Below are positions 42,816 to 50,817 of a stretch of DNA of 64,000 nt, piece by piece. The stretch covers positions 310,001 to 374,000 of the forward strand of contig CAVTUH010000003.1 in assembly GCA_963737835.1 (NCBI GenBank), in the 5' to 3' direction. The notes beneath the pieces were generated by a model. The model had not been told where the DNA came from. It saw only the letters and a program-made list of their open reading frames with translations, and did not search any database. A program made the position numbers and the translations under genes. Each line of letters starts with the position of its first letter. The first letter of the stretch is position 1. Source of the stretch: Palsa-1248 sp963737835 (GTDB taxonomy: Bacteria; Gemmatimonadota; Gemmatimonadetes; Gemmatimonadales; Gemmatimonadaceae).

Positions 42816-44560
42816 GCAGCCCCGCGCAGCGCCTTGTTCACGGCGTTCCGGACCACCACGTCTTTCTCGTTGCGCGCGCGCCGCAGCGACTCCAGCGCGA
42901 CCTCGGTCCCAATCCTGCCGAGCGCCATCGCAGCACACGCGCGCGTCTCGCTGTCGTCCCGCTTACCCAGAAATCCGCGCGCATTGAGCACGCCGTCGAG
43001 CAGCGGCACGCCCGCTTCGCCACCCAGCACGCTGAAGGCTTCGAACACGGCCATTTTCTCGGTCAGGTCGGCCTCTCGCAGCGCTTTGGCCTTGACGGCC
43101 GCCTCGAATCGCGGCAGCGCGGGGCGATAGGCGTGCGCCGCCAGGGCGCGGGCTACCGCCACGCGCACATCGCGGTCCGCATCGTCGACCGCGCGCTCGA
43201 TCCCCTGCATGGCGCCCGGAGACCCGATCTCACCCAGCGATTGCACGACGGCGAGTCGCATCACGGCGTCCGCGTCCCCCAGGCGACGCATCAGCGCCGT
43301 CACGGCGGCCGGGCTTCGCACGGCGCCCGCGCGACGAACGGCTTCGAGCGCGACCTTGGGGTTCGCGAGGCCAATCAGGCGCACGAGCTCACTCGTGTTC
43401 GCCGCCGTGAGGCGTGTCGCGGCCCCCTGCAGCAACTCACGAACGCGTGGATCCTGGATGCGTGGCAGCCAGGCAAAAACCGTCTCCATGGCTCGCGGCC
43501 GCAACTCCGCGAATAACGCGGTCAGGTCCTCGACGGGAGGCAGCGCACTCGATTGCTCGAACGACTCCAGCAACTGTGACAAGGCGTCCGCCTGACTGAG
43601 TTGATCCGGCACCTTGTCGAGCCGGTCGCGCTGAGCCGGCGCCAGGTTCCCGGCCCGACCGGTCGCGACCTTCGCCTCATTCAGCAGGTACGCAACGGCG
43701 CGGAACTCGCGCGCCGTCAGAAAATGGACGATCAGCAGGTCCAGGACCCCGGCAATCTCATCGCGGATCCCCGCCTCTTCCTGCGTCTCGAAGATGTCGA
43801 GCAGGATCCCCATGACGTTCTGCCGGAGGTCGCCGGCATACTCCGCTTCGACCTCCTGGCGCAGGTACGCGACCTCGCCTTCGTCGAGGAAGTAGAGCGT
43901 CGCATCGAAGTCGGCGAGGTTCACGAGCCCGGGCCGTGATTCCAGCAGCTGCTCTTCCGGGCGGACCGGATCGTCCGCGCGAGGCGGTTCGATGCTGTGC
44001 GGCTCGTTCCGCGGTGTCAGTTCCCCGAGCCCAAGCCCGCCCTCCTCGGACAGCTCGACGTACTTGTAGCGGAGGTGCAGGAGATCGCGTTCCCACAGCA
44101 TGACCAGCAGGTCGTCTTCATCGGGATTCTGCCGTCGGGCCCGCTGAATGATGTCCAGGAACCCGACCAGGTCTTCTTCCTCGAATCCTTTCTGGAAACG
44201 CAGCTCTCGCACGCCGTCCTTGTAGAACAGCCACGGGAGACTATCGGCGGTCTTCCCTGGTTCGCTCAGCACCGCCACCTGCTCCCAGACGAAATCGGTC
44301 TCAGTGACCTGCAGGGAGAAGTCGTCGGTGTGCTCCCAGATCGGTGCGAACGAGCCGCGCAACGCTTCCAGCGCCCGCACATACGTCGGGTTGTTGTGCA
44401 AGTAGAGCTGGTGCGCCCGCACGCCCTTCACGAAGACACGGAGCATCTCCCCGATGATCGAACTGGGGAACGGTGTGGGCGGCGGCGCCTCCTCCTCCGT
44501 GGTTTGCTCCACGAGGAAGGCGGTGGAATGCCGCGGCTGAGCCGCTCCCGGAGCAGTCAC
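42812..44560 (-). CDS. HEAT-repeat protein with shared N-terminal module
   Basis: A 582-residue soluble protein. Residues about 40-150 form a module ('RAHQLYLHNNPTYVRALEAL', 'LFYKDGVRELRFQKG', 'DLVGFLDIIQRA') homologous to the start of the HD-GYP protein next door. The C-terminal third (about 380-582) holds HEAT-type helical repeats ('VVQSLGEIGSPGAMQGIERA', 'VRVAVARALAAHAYRPALPR', 'AMALGRIGTEVALESLRRA'), usual for protein-protein contacts. The GTG start overlaps the trpB stop (GTGA). It probably forms a complex with the HD-GYP protein; why both sit in the trp operon is unknown. Confidence 0.82.
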   Translation of the reverse strand: MTAPGAAQPRHSTAFLVEQTTEEEAPPPTPFPSSIIGEMLRVFVKGVRAHQLYLHNNPTYVRALEALRGSFAPIWEHTDDFSLQVTETDFVWEQVAVLSEPGKTADSLPWLFYKDGVRELRFQKGFEEEDLVGFLDIIQRARRQNPDEDDLLVMLWERDLLHLRYKYVELSEEGGLGLGELTPRNEPHSIEPPRADDPVRPEEQLLESRPGLVNLADFDATLYFLDEGEVAYLRQEVEAEYAGDLRQNVMGILLDIFETQEEAGIRDEIAGVLDLLIVHFLTAREFRAVAYLLNEAKVATGRAGNLAPAQRDRLDKVPDQLSQADALSQLLESFEQSSALPPVEDLTALFAELRPRAMETVFAWLPRIQDPRVRELLQGAATRLTAANTSELVRLIGLANPKVALEAVRRAGAVRSPAAVTALMRRLGDADAVMRLAVVQSLGEIGSPGAMQGIERAVDDADRDVRVAVARALAAHAYRPALPRFEAAVKAKALREADLTEKMAVFEAFSVLGGEAGVPLLDGVLNARGFLGKRDDSETRACAAMALGRIGTEVALESLRRARNEKDVVVRNAVNKALRGAA

Positions 44561-45741
44561 GACCGACCGACTCCGAGCGCGCTGACTTGCGCCACGTCCT
44601 TGTCCCCGCGCCCGCTGACGCAGAGGACGATCGGGTCATCGGCCTTCCACCGGCCCGCTTGAGCGACCAGCCATGCCACGGCGTGCGCCGTCTCGAGGGC
44701 GGGAATGATGCCCTCGGCCCGGCTCATCACCTCAAAACCATTCAGTGCCTCGGCGTCCGTCACCGCGACGTAGGTCGCGCGGCCGCTGTCCTTGAGAAAG
44801 GCGTGCTCGGGACCAACCCCGGGATAGTCCAGCCCAGCCGAAACCGAGTGGGCGGGATGCACTTGACCGTGCGCGTCCTGCAGCAGGTAGCTGAGTGCCC
44901 CGTGGAGCACGCCAGGCGTACCGCGACTCAGCGACGCAGCGTGCCGCCCCGTTGCCAGTCCCTCTCCGGCCGCCTCCACGCCGATCAGCTCCACCTCGGC
45001 GTCATCGACAAATCCGGAGAAGATGCCCATGGCATTCGAGCCGCCGCCGACACATGCGACGACGGTCCGAGGCAGACGACCCGCCCGCTCCAGGATTTGT
45101 TCGCGCGCCTCGCGCCCGATGATGGATTGGAATTCACGCACCATACGAGGGTACGGGGCGGGCCCCACGACCGACCCAATGATGTAGTGGCTGTCGGTGA
45201 CGTTGGTGACCCAGTCGCGAATCGCCTCCGTAGTGGCGTCTTTGAGCGTGCGCGTACCGCTTTCGACTGGAACGACCGTCGCCCCCATCAGCCGCATGCG
45301 ATAAACGTTCAACTCCTGGCGCCGCATATCCTCCGCGCCCATGTACACGACGCATTCCAGCCCGAAACGGGCACAAATGGTAGCGGTTGCGACGCCGTGC
45401 TGTCCCGCCCCGGTTTCGGCGATGATGCGGCGCTTCCCCATCCGCCGGGCGAGGAGCGCCTGCCCCACCGTGTTGTTGATCTTGTGGGCGCCAGTGTGGT
45501 TCAGGTCCTCCCGCTTGAGGAAAACCCGGGCACCCGCCATGGCCGAGAGACGGGGCGCATCACTCAATGGCGACGGCCGCCCTACGTAGTTCCGAAGGAG
45601 CTCACCCAACTCGGCGGTGAACGCCGGGTCGGCGAGAGCGCTTTGGAAGGCCTCGGTCAGGCCCTCGAGGGCCGGGATAAGGGTTTCGGGGACATAGCGG
45701 CCGCCAAACAATCCAAAGCGGTCGGAAATCGCGACTGTCAT
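44557..45741 (-). CDS. trpB: Tryptophan synthase beta subunit
   Basis: PLP enzyme of 394 residues joining indole and serine. 'FGGRYVPETLIPALEGLTEA' starts the fold, 'LKREDLNHTGAHKINN' bears the PLP lysine (K after H), 'AETGAGQHGVATA' is the indole tunnel loop with the catalytic Glu, 'CVGGGSNAMGIF' binds the PLP phosphate, and 'SVSAGLDYPGVGPEH' is the COMM-domain side. This is the TrpB1-type enzyme that pairs with TrpA. The ATG overlaps the trpF stop by four bases and its own stop overlaps the HEAT gene. Confidence 0.97.
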   Translation of the reverse strand: MTVAISDRFGLFGGRYVPETLIPALEGLTEAFQSALADPAFTAELGELLRNYVGRPSPLSDAPRLSAMAGARVFLKREDLNHTGAHKINNTVGQALLARRMGKRRIIAETGAGQHGVATATICARFGLECVVYMGAEDMRRQELNVYRMRLMGATVVPVESGTRTLKDATTEAIRDWVTNVTDSHYIIGSVVGPAPYPRMVREFQSIIGREAREQILERAGRLPRTVVACVGGGSNAMGIFSGFVDDAEVELIGVEAAGEGLATGRHAASLSRGTPGVLHGALSYLLQDAHGQVHPAHSVSAGLDYPGVGPEHAFLKDSGRATYVAVTDAEALNGFEVMSRAEGIIPALETAHAVAWLVAQAGRWKADDPIVLCVSGRGDKDVAQVSALGVGRS

Positions 45742-46439
45742 CAGATGCTCCCAGAGGGTTCGGGGCCAAGGCCGATGGCTCGGTCGGCCGCGCCGACGGC
45801 TTCGACGAAGGCCCGCATACGCGGAAGATCTTTGATGCCGGTGGCGGACTCGACGCCGGACGAGGTGTCAACGACATCCGGCCGAAGGGCGTCGATCGCC
45901 TCGCCGACGTTCTCCGCCGTCAACCCACCCGCCAGCACGAGACGCCCCCGGCGGGTGGCCCCTTTGCGGCTGGACCGCACTGCATCGCTCAGCGCCCGCC
46001 ACGGCAAGACGACGCCGGTGCCCCCCAGCCGACCATCGACCCGGGCATCCAGGAGGATTCCATCGGCGACATCCCAGAGCGATGCGATCTCGTCGGGCAG
46101 CTCGCTTCCCAGACAGCGGACCACTGCCCAGATCGGCCGATCACACGTCTTGCGGACCGCGATGATCTCGGCAGCCGTCGGGTCGCCATGCAGCTGGATC
46201 ACGTCGAGTCGTGCCGTCTCGATCGCCGTCGCCAACACCGCGGCATTGGCCGTGGCGAACACACCAACCCGCTGCGGCCTCCGCCCCGTCCCGAGCTCGG
46301 CAAGGACCTTCGCGGCAGCGTCTGGCGTCTGCTGCCGCGGCCCCCCGGCGAAGATGCATCCCACGTAACCGACCCCGAGGGACGCCGCCAGTGCCACATC
46401 GGCTGCGCGGGTCATCCCGCAGAGCTTGATGTCCGTCAC
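45741..46439 (-). CDS. trpF: Phosphoribosylanthranilate isomerase
   Basis: TIM-barrel isomerase of 232 residues, third step of the tryptophan branch. 'DIKLCGMTRAADVALAAS' has the catalytic Cys, 'YVGCIFAGGPRQQTP', 'VIQLHGDPTAAEI' and 'LAGGLTAENVGEAI' follow, and 'VVDTSSGVESATGIKD' contains the catalytic Asp and phosphate loop. The GTG start is one base after the trpC stop; longer in-frame starts lie inside trpC. A lone enzyme, not fused to TrpC as in enterobacteria. Confidence 0.95.
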   Translation of the reverse strand: MTDIKLCGMTRAADVALAASLGVGYVGCIFAGGPRQQTPDAAAKVLAELGTGRRPQRVGVFATANAAVLATAIETARLDVIQLHGDPTAAEIIAVRKTCDRPIWAVVRCLGSELPDEIASLWDVADGILLDARVDGRLGGTGVVLPWRALSDAVRSSRKGATRRGRLVLAGGLTAENVGEAIDALRPDVVDTSSGVESATGIKDLPRMRAFVEAVGAADRAIGLGPEPSGSI

Positions 46440-46440
46440 C

Positions 46441-47268
46441 CTAGCGCCGCGGCCTGGTGGGGTGGCGAGGGACATTGGAGAGCGCACGCACTGACGCCGA
46501 GGCGTCGCGCGCTGCCGAGAGGACGGTACCGACCAGCACCGCATCTGCTCCTACCCTAGCGACCGCTTCGACGTCAGCACGGCCGGCAACGCCGCTCTCG
46601 GCCACGGCGATGACGTCGGGCGGCAGCATCGGAATAAGGCGGCGAGCCACCGTGGGGTCGACGTGCAGGGATTCCAGATCCCGATTGTTCACGCCGACGA
46701 CCCGCGCACCGGCCGCCAACGCGACCTCCACTTCCCCCTCGGTGTGCACCTCGACAAGCAACTCGAGTCCCACATCGCGTCCTGCACTCACGAGCTCGCC
46801 CAGCCGGGTCGGATCCACCGCCCGCACGATGACGAGCCCGGCGGACGCACCGAACGCCCGAGCTTCGATGAGCTGCAGGGGGTCGATCAGGAAGTCCTTT
46901 CGAAGCACCGGCAACCCGACGTGCGCCCGAACGGCCGACAGATCTTCGAGCCGCCCGGCAAATCGGTCAGGTTCCGTGAGTACCGAGATGGCGGCAGCGC
47001 CGCCGGTCGCATAGTCACGAGCCCGAGCGGCAGCATCGAGTCCCAGACTGATGTCCCCCCGTGATGGCGATCTGCGCTTGATCTCCGCGATGATGGCGAC
47101 GTGGTCACGACGCAGCGCACTGGCGAATCCCGGCGGCGCCGGGGCGCGGCGCGCAGCCGCCGCGATCGTCTCGCGGCTCGCTTCCAGACGGTCCGCGCGG
47201 ACGCGCGCGGCTGTGACGAGCTCTCCCAGAGTCCCTGAAGGGGGCGTCCACCGCGCAGCTACTTGCAC
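46441..47268 (-). CDS. trpC: Indole-3-glycerol phosphate synthase
   Basis: TIM-barrel synthase of about 275 residues. 'HVAIIAEIKRRSPSRGDIS' has the catalytic Lys and Glu region, 'AISVLTEPDRFAG' and 'LRKDFLIDPLQLIEARAFGA' (catalytic Lys and Asp), 'VVGVNNRDLESLHVD' and 'AESGVAGRADVEAVAR' complete the barrel. The GTG just before the fold is preferred; a TTG 57 bases upstream is possible. It is the first gene of the trp group and faces lexA across an 83-base gap, which must hold both promoters. Confidence 0.95.
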   Translation of the reverse strand: MQVAARWTPPSGTLGELVTAARVRADRLEASRETIAAAARRAPAPPGFASALRRDHVAIIAEIKRRSPSRGDISLGLDAAARARDYATGGAAAISVLTEPDRFAGRLEDLSAVRAHVGLPVLRKDFLIDPLQLIEARAFGASAGLVIVRAVDPTRLGELVSAGRDVGLELLVEVHTEGEVEVALAAGARVVGVNNRDLESLHVDPTVARRLIPMLPPDVIAVAESGVAGRADVEAVARVGADAVLVGTVLSAARDASASVRALSNVPRHPTRPRR

Positions 47269-47351
47269 TTCGGGTATTGTTCGGCTAACGTGGGGTTTCG
47301 GAAGCTGTTCGGGACAATCGACCAACGAAGGATCGGGTACCGAGGTCAGCT

Positions 47352-47960
47352 ATGTCACTCACGAAGCGGCAACGCGAAATCCTCAGTTATCTCGGCTCGT
47401 ACACGGAGGCGAACGGGTACGCGCCGAGCTTCGAGGAGATCGCCGCGCAGTTCAACTATAACTCGCTGGCAACGGTGCACGAGCACCTGACCAATCTCGA
47501 GCGTAAGGGCTACATCCGCCGCAGCTACAACGAGAGTCGCGCCATCGAGATCCTGCCGTCGGATGTGTATCCTCGCGCCGTCGAGCTGCCGCTGTTGGGT
47601 ACGGTTGCCGCCGGCGCGCCGATCGAAGCGGTCGAGTCATCGGAAGGGGTCGCGGTGCCCGAGGGGTTCGTGCGGCGTGGTGGCGGGCACTACGTGCTGA
47701 GAGTGCGCGGCAATTCGATGATCGACGAGCAGATCCGGGACGGCGACTTCGTGGTCGTGCACGAGCGCAAGAACGCCGACAACGGCGAAATGGTCATCGC
47801 GCTGCTCAACGGCAGCGGCGCCACGGTCAAGAAGCTCTACCGCGAACGGGATGGACGCATTCGTCTGCAGCCGGCCAACGAGGCGCTCCAGCCCATGTAC
47901 GTGCACGAGCGCGACGTCGCCATCCAGGGGATCGTGGTAGGCGTGCTTCGGCGGTACTGA
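47352..47960 (+). CDS. lexA: LexA repressor
   Basis: SOS repressor and self-cleaving protease, 202 residues. The winged helix-turn-helix is at 1-65 ('LTKRQREILSYLGSYTEANG', 'NSLATVHEHLTNLERKGYI'). The cleavage bond Ala87-Gly88 lies in 'VAAGAP'; the catalytic dyad is Ser122 ('GNSMID') and Lys160 ('ATVKKLY'). The recognition helix differs from both E. coli and Bacillus LexA, so its operator may be unusual. Two TGTTCGG words (47278, 47306) stand upstream and may be operator half-sites, but no full palindrome is seen. The stop codon is followed at once by repeat copy 3. Confidence 0.95.
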   Translation: MSLTKRQREILSYLGSYTEANGYAPSFEEIAAQFNYNSLATVHEHLTNLERKGYIRRSYNESRAIEILPSDVYPRAVELPLLGTVAAGAPIEAVESSEGVAVPEGFVRRGGGHYVLRVRGNSMIDEQIRDGDFVVVHERKNADNGEMVIALLNGSGATVKKLYRERDGRIRLQPANEALQPMYVHERDVAIQGIVVGVLRRY

Positions 47961-48014
47961 CGGCCGCCAACGCGGCCGTAGAAAGGAGAACTGCAGAAAG
48001 GAGAGAGGAGACAA
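47961..48014 (+). repeat. Hairpin + AGAAAG purine repeat, copy 3
   Basis: Immediately after the lexA stop comes CGGCCGC-CAAC-GCGGCCG, then TAGAAAGGAG, a spacer, CAGAAAGGAG and AGAGGAGACAA. It faces copy 4, so their purine tracts are complementary over about 37 bases and can fold into one long stem with a 23-base loop. Confidence 0.7.
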
Positions 48015-48037
48015 AAGCGAGCTAGGGGCGATCGCGG

Positions 48038-48094
48038 TTGTCTCCTTTCTCCTTTCTGGTTCGCTCCTTTCTACGGGCGCACTAGCGCGCGCCC
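48038..48094 (-). repeat. Hairpin + AGAAAG purine repeat, copy 4 (overlaps trpD end)
   Basis: On the minus strand GGGCGC...GCGCCC (part of the last trpD codons) is followed by GTAGAAAGGAG, a spacer and CAGAAAGGAGAAAGGAGAC. The trpD stop codon TAG lies in the junction between hairpin and purine tract. Pairs with copy 3 as an inverted repeat. Confidence 0.7.
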
Positions 48095-49189
48095 ATAGGC
48101 CTGCTGCATCCGCTGCAGCGCGGCGAAACCGGCGCCACTGTCGAGCGCTTCGACCGCGACGCGCAGCCCGTCCTCGTACGTCGCGGCGCGCCCGGCGACG
48201 TACACCGCGGCCGCCGCGTTGAGGACCACCGCGTTGCGCGCGCCACGCGAGCCACGGCCCGAAAGCACATCGACGAGCAGGGCCGCGTTCGCGCGCGGCT
48301 CATCGCTGCGCAAATCGTCGCGCGTCGCCTCGCCAAGGCCGAGTGACTCTGGATCGAGCGTCCAGTGTCGCTCCTCTGCCCCGCGCACTTCCACCACGTG
48401 CGTCGGCCCGAGCGGCGAGATCTCGTCTAGCCCGGGTTCCCCATGCACGACGAGCGCGTGGCGTACACCCAGCGCCGCGAGGGCGGCCGCGACGAGCGCG
48501 AGCCGTTGGCGGTCCGCGACACCGATGACCTGACGGAGCGCGCCTGCGGGATTCGCGAGCGGACCGACGAGGTTCATGAGTGTCGGCACCCCCAGCTCCC
48601 GTCGGACCGCAGCGACATGTCGCATCGCCGGATGCATGAACGGCGCAAACATGAAGACAATGCCTGCGTCGCCGAGCACTTCACGCAGCGCGGCGACGGG
48701 TGCCTCGAGAGGCACGCCGAGGGCTTCGAGCACGTCGGCACTGCCGCAGCGCGACGTGTACGACCGGTTGCCGTGCTTCGCGATGCGCACACCTGCCCCC
48801 GCAGCAACGAAGGCAGCGATCGTCGAGATGTTGAACGTCGTGACCGCGCCACCACCGGTCCCGCAGGTGTCGACAAGATCCCCCGGGCGGTCTGCCCCGA
48901 GTGGCACCATCGCGCGGCGCAGCGCTCGCGCCACCCCGGCCAATTCTGCCGGCGTCTCTCCCCTGGCGCGAAGCCCGAGCAGGAGCCCGCCGATTTGCGC
49001 GGTCGTGGCTTCGCCAGCCATGACCGCCCCAAAGGCATCAGCGACGACCCCCTCGCTCAGCGTCCCACCCTCGGCCACCGTCCGAAGCGCAGCGCGGAGT
49101 GCGGCCGCTGAGGCCATGCGAGCGGAGGGTTCGGCTCGTGACGTGGTGCCCACGGCTGGCGAAGGCGGTGAGACTACCTCACGCGACAT
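48071..49189 (-). CDS. trpD: Anthranilate phosphoribosyltransferase
   Basis: Transfers phosphoribose from PRPP to anthranilate. The 'LVDTCGTGGGAVTTFNIST' loop binds PRPP, 'VRIAKHGNRSYTSRCGSADV' binds anthranilate, and 'EPGLDEISPLGPTHVVEV' is the metal site. At 372 residues it carries about 25 extra at the N-terminus; a shorter start at 'MASAAALRAALRT' is possible. The first codons overlap the upstream double-GAF gene by 11 bases, and the last ones lie in repeat copy 4. It stands apart from trpCFBA, across lexA, and trpE/trpG are not in the window. Confidence 0.94.
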   Translation of the reverse strand: MSREVVSPPSPAVGTTSRAEPSARMASAAALRAALRTVAEGGTLSEGVVADAFGAVMAGEATTAQIGGLLLGLRARGETPAELAGVARALRRAMVPLGADRPGDLVDTCGTGGGAVTTFNISTIAAFVAAGAGVRIAKHGNRSYTSRCGSADVLEALGVPLEAPVAALREVLGDAGIVFMFAPFMHPAMRHVAAVRRELGVPTLMNLVGPLANPAGALRQVIGVADRQRLALVAAALAALGVRHALVVHGEPGLDEISPLGPTHVVEVRGAEERHWTLDPESLGLGEATRDDLRSDEPRANAALLVDVLSGRGSRGARNAVVLNAAAAVYVAGRAATYEDGLRVAVEALDSGAGFAALQRMQQAYGRALVRP

Positions 49190-50495
49190 GCATGTGCAGC
49201 ATCAGTCGGTCAGCGAGGCGCGCGTGCGAGACGACCAGCGCGATGACCAGACCAAGCAGCCTGACGCGCTCGACATCCTCTTCCACGAAGACTCCTCGCT
49301 GTGCGCGATTCGTGAGGTTCACGACACCGACCAGCTCGTTGTGGTAGACCAGCGGGAAACTGATGAACGAGCCCGTCGTGAAGTATTGATCCTGAAGGAG
49401 CGGGTGACTCTGTGCTTCGGCGACGTCCTGGACCAGCAACGGCTGCCGGCTTGCCGCCACGCGGCCCGCGACACCCTCACCGATCGCGATGCGAGAACCC
49501 TGAACAATGTTGGGGGCCAGCCCGCGCGCCGCGGCAAGGTAGAGGTATCCCGGCTCCGGTGCCCGCAACATAAGCGAACAACGCTGCGCCTGCATGTCAT
49601 CGCCGACGAGCGCGAGCAGACCGTCGACAAGTTGCCTCGGACTGGTCGCTCGATTGTCGACAGTCAGGACCTTGTCGATCAGATACAGCGTGCGCGTTTT
49701 CTGGCGAAGCATCTCGCTGCGGCGGTGCAGCTCGACGTGAGATTGCTGCAATTGACCGACCGCCGCGGTCACCTGCTGCTCGACCGCTTCAGCCCGATGC
49801 ATGGCTCGACGCGCATCCTCTGCGGCGCGGGCCGCCTCTCGCTCGAGGGCCACGATTCTGGCGGGATCAGGGGCCGGTGCATCGCGGCCCGGGCTCGGCG
49901 CCTGGCCGCGCGCACGCAACTGCTGCTCGAGCGCCGCCAGCTTCTTCACGTACTCGCCATGCACCCGTTGTGTGACGTCCTCCAGCGTCTTCACCGCCTC
50001 ATCGCGTGCCTCGCGTTCGGCAAATCGAGCGAAGCCCAGCTCGAACAGCGCGACGGCGGCGGCAAAGCGCTCCGAGGAACGGCTGCCGAAGATCTTTTTC
50101 GGCTCGTAGAGGGCGATGATCGAGGCCAGATACCCGTCGAACCGCAACCCGCGCAACGCGAGCTGTCCGTCCGGGACCGTGGGCAACCCGAACAGCCGCC
50201 CGTATTCGTCGGATTGCTCAGCGAGATCGACAAATCGCCCGCCGTGGGTCACCGCTTGTCGGATGGGACCGGGCAGATGGTCGAATGTGGTCTCGATCTG
50301 CGTTCGGGTCACGCGACCGCCTGCCGGCGTTAGGCGGTCGACCAGCATTCGGCGGCGCCCGTCGTACCTCAGGAGTGCCAGGTGCGCGGACCGATCGACT
50401 TCCGCGAGCCCTTCGCCGAGCGCGACGAGCGCAATTTCGAGCGAAGGCGCAGCCGCCAAGGCGTGCGCCAGGGAACCGAGAGTCCGAGGAGGCAT
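49179..50495 (-). CDS. Double-GAF protein with central coiled coil
   Basis: A 438-residue soluble protein. Residues about 10-160 look like a diverged GAF or similar sensor ('ALVALGEGLAEVDRSAHLAL', 'GLRFDGYLASIIALYE'); about 160-275 is a coiled coil rich in Glu, Arg and Ala; about 285-430 is a clear GAF domain ('LYLIDKVLTVDNRATSPRQL', 'AIGEGVAGRVAASRQPLLVQ', 'GSFISFPLVYHNELVGVVNL'). There is no output domain, so it may act through binding a partner. Its 3' end overlaps trpD by 11 bases. The ligand is unknown; a link with tryptophan control is only suggested by place. Confidence 0.8.
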   Translation of the reverse strand: MPPRTLGSLAHALAAAPSLEIALVALGEGLAEVDRSAHLALLRYDGRRRMLVDRLTPAGGRVTRTQIETTFDHLPGPIRQAVTHGGRFVDLAEQSDEYGRLFGLPTVPDGQLALRGLRFDGYLASIIALYEPKKIFGSRSSERFAAAVALFELGFARFAEREARDEAVKTLEDVTQRVHGEYVKKLAALEQQLRARGQAPSPGRDAPAPDPARIVALEREAARAAEDARRAMHRAEAVEQQVTAAVGQLQQSHVELHRRSEMLRQKTRTLYLIDKVLTVDNRATSPRQLVDGLLALVGDDMQAQRCSLMLRAPEPGYLYLAAARGLAPNIVQGSRIAIGEGVAGRVAASRQPLLVQDVAEAQSHPLLQDQYFTTGSFISFPLVYHNELVGVVNLTNRAQRGVFVEEDVERVRLLGLVIALVVSHARLADRLMLHMHVA

Positions 50496-50817
50496 ACTAG
50501 GCTATCCGGCGCGCGAGGCGCGTCGGGAATGCTCGAAAGAGTCCAAGGGGCTGCACCGGTCCGTGTTGTCTAAGACGAGACTGCGCCGGACTCGTGACGG
50601 CGGCAATCCCCGGGGCCCCCGCAACCGACAGCGACTCGTGCCAAGGCCGCGCGGCCGCGACATGTCGGCGTCGTCGGTGCACAATTCGGCTGACGGCGGG
50701 TAGGGTCACGCAGGGGTCGCCCACACCGCGTACCTTGCGAAACCACAAGGAGTTCCGAACCGTGGACTGCAGGCTAGAATTCTTGACACCTCCCCCTCGA
50801 CCAGTAACTTCACGACA
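50496..50817. other. Gap of about 320 bases between divergent genes
   Basis: Separates the double-GAF gene from truA. Apart from the truA promoter at its right end I see no conserved protein, RNA or repeat. The reading frames in it lack family resemblance and are typical of GC-rich noncoding DNA. Confidence 0.45.
50783..50810 (+). promoter_or_regulatory. Probable sigma-70 promoter of truA
   Basis: TTGACA (50783-50788, perfect consensus) and TAACTT (50805-50810) are 16 bases apart. The predicted transcription start falls at or one base before the truA ATG, so the message would be leaderless. Confidence 0.6.

Noticed and set aside
47961..48094. Treating the lexA/trpD gap as a simple intrinsic terminator
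   Set aside because: The structure is far longer than a terminator, has no T-run, and its parts recur elsewhere inside coding sequence, so a repeat family explains it better; a terminating effect is still possible.
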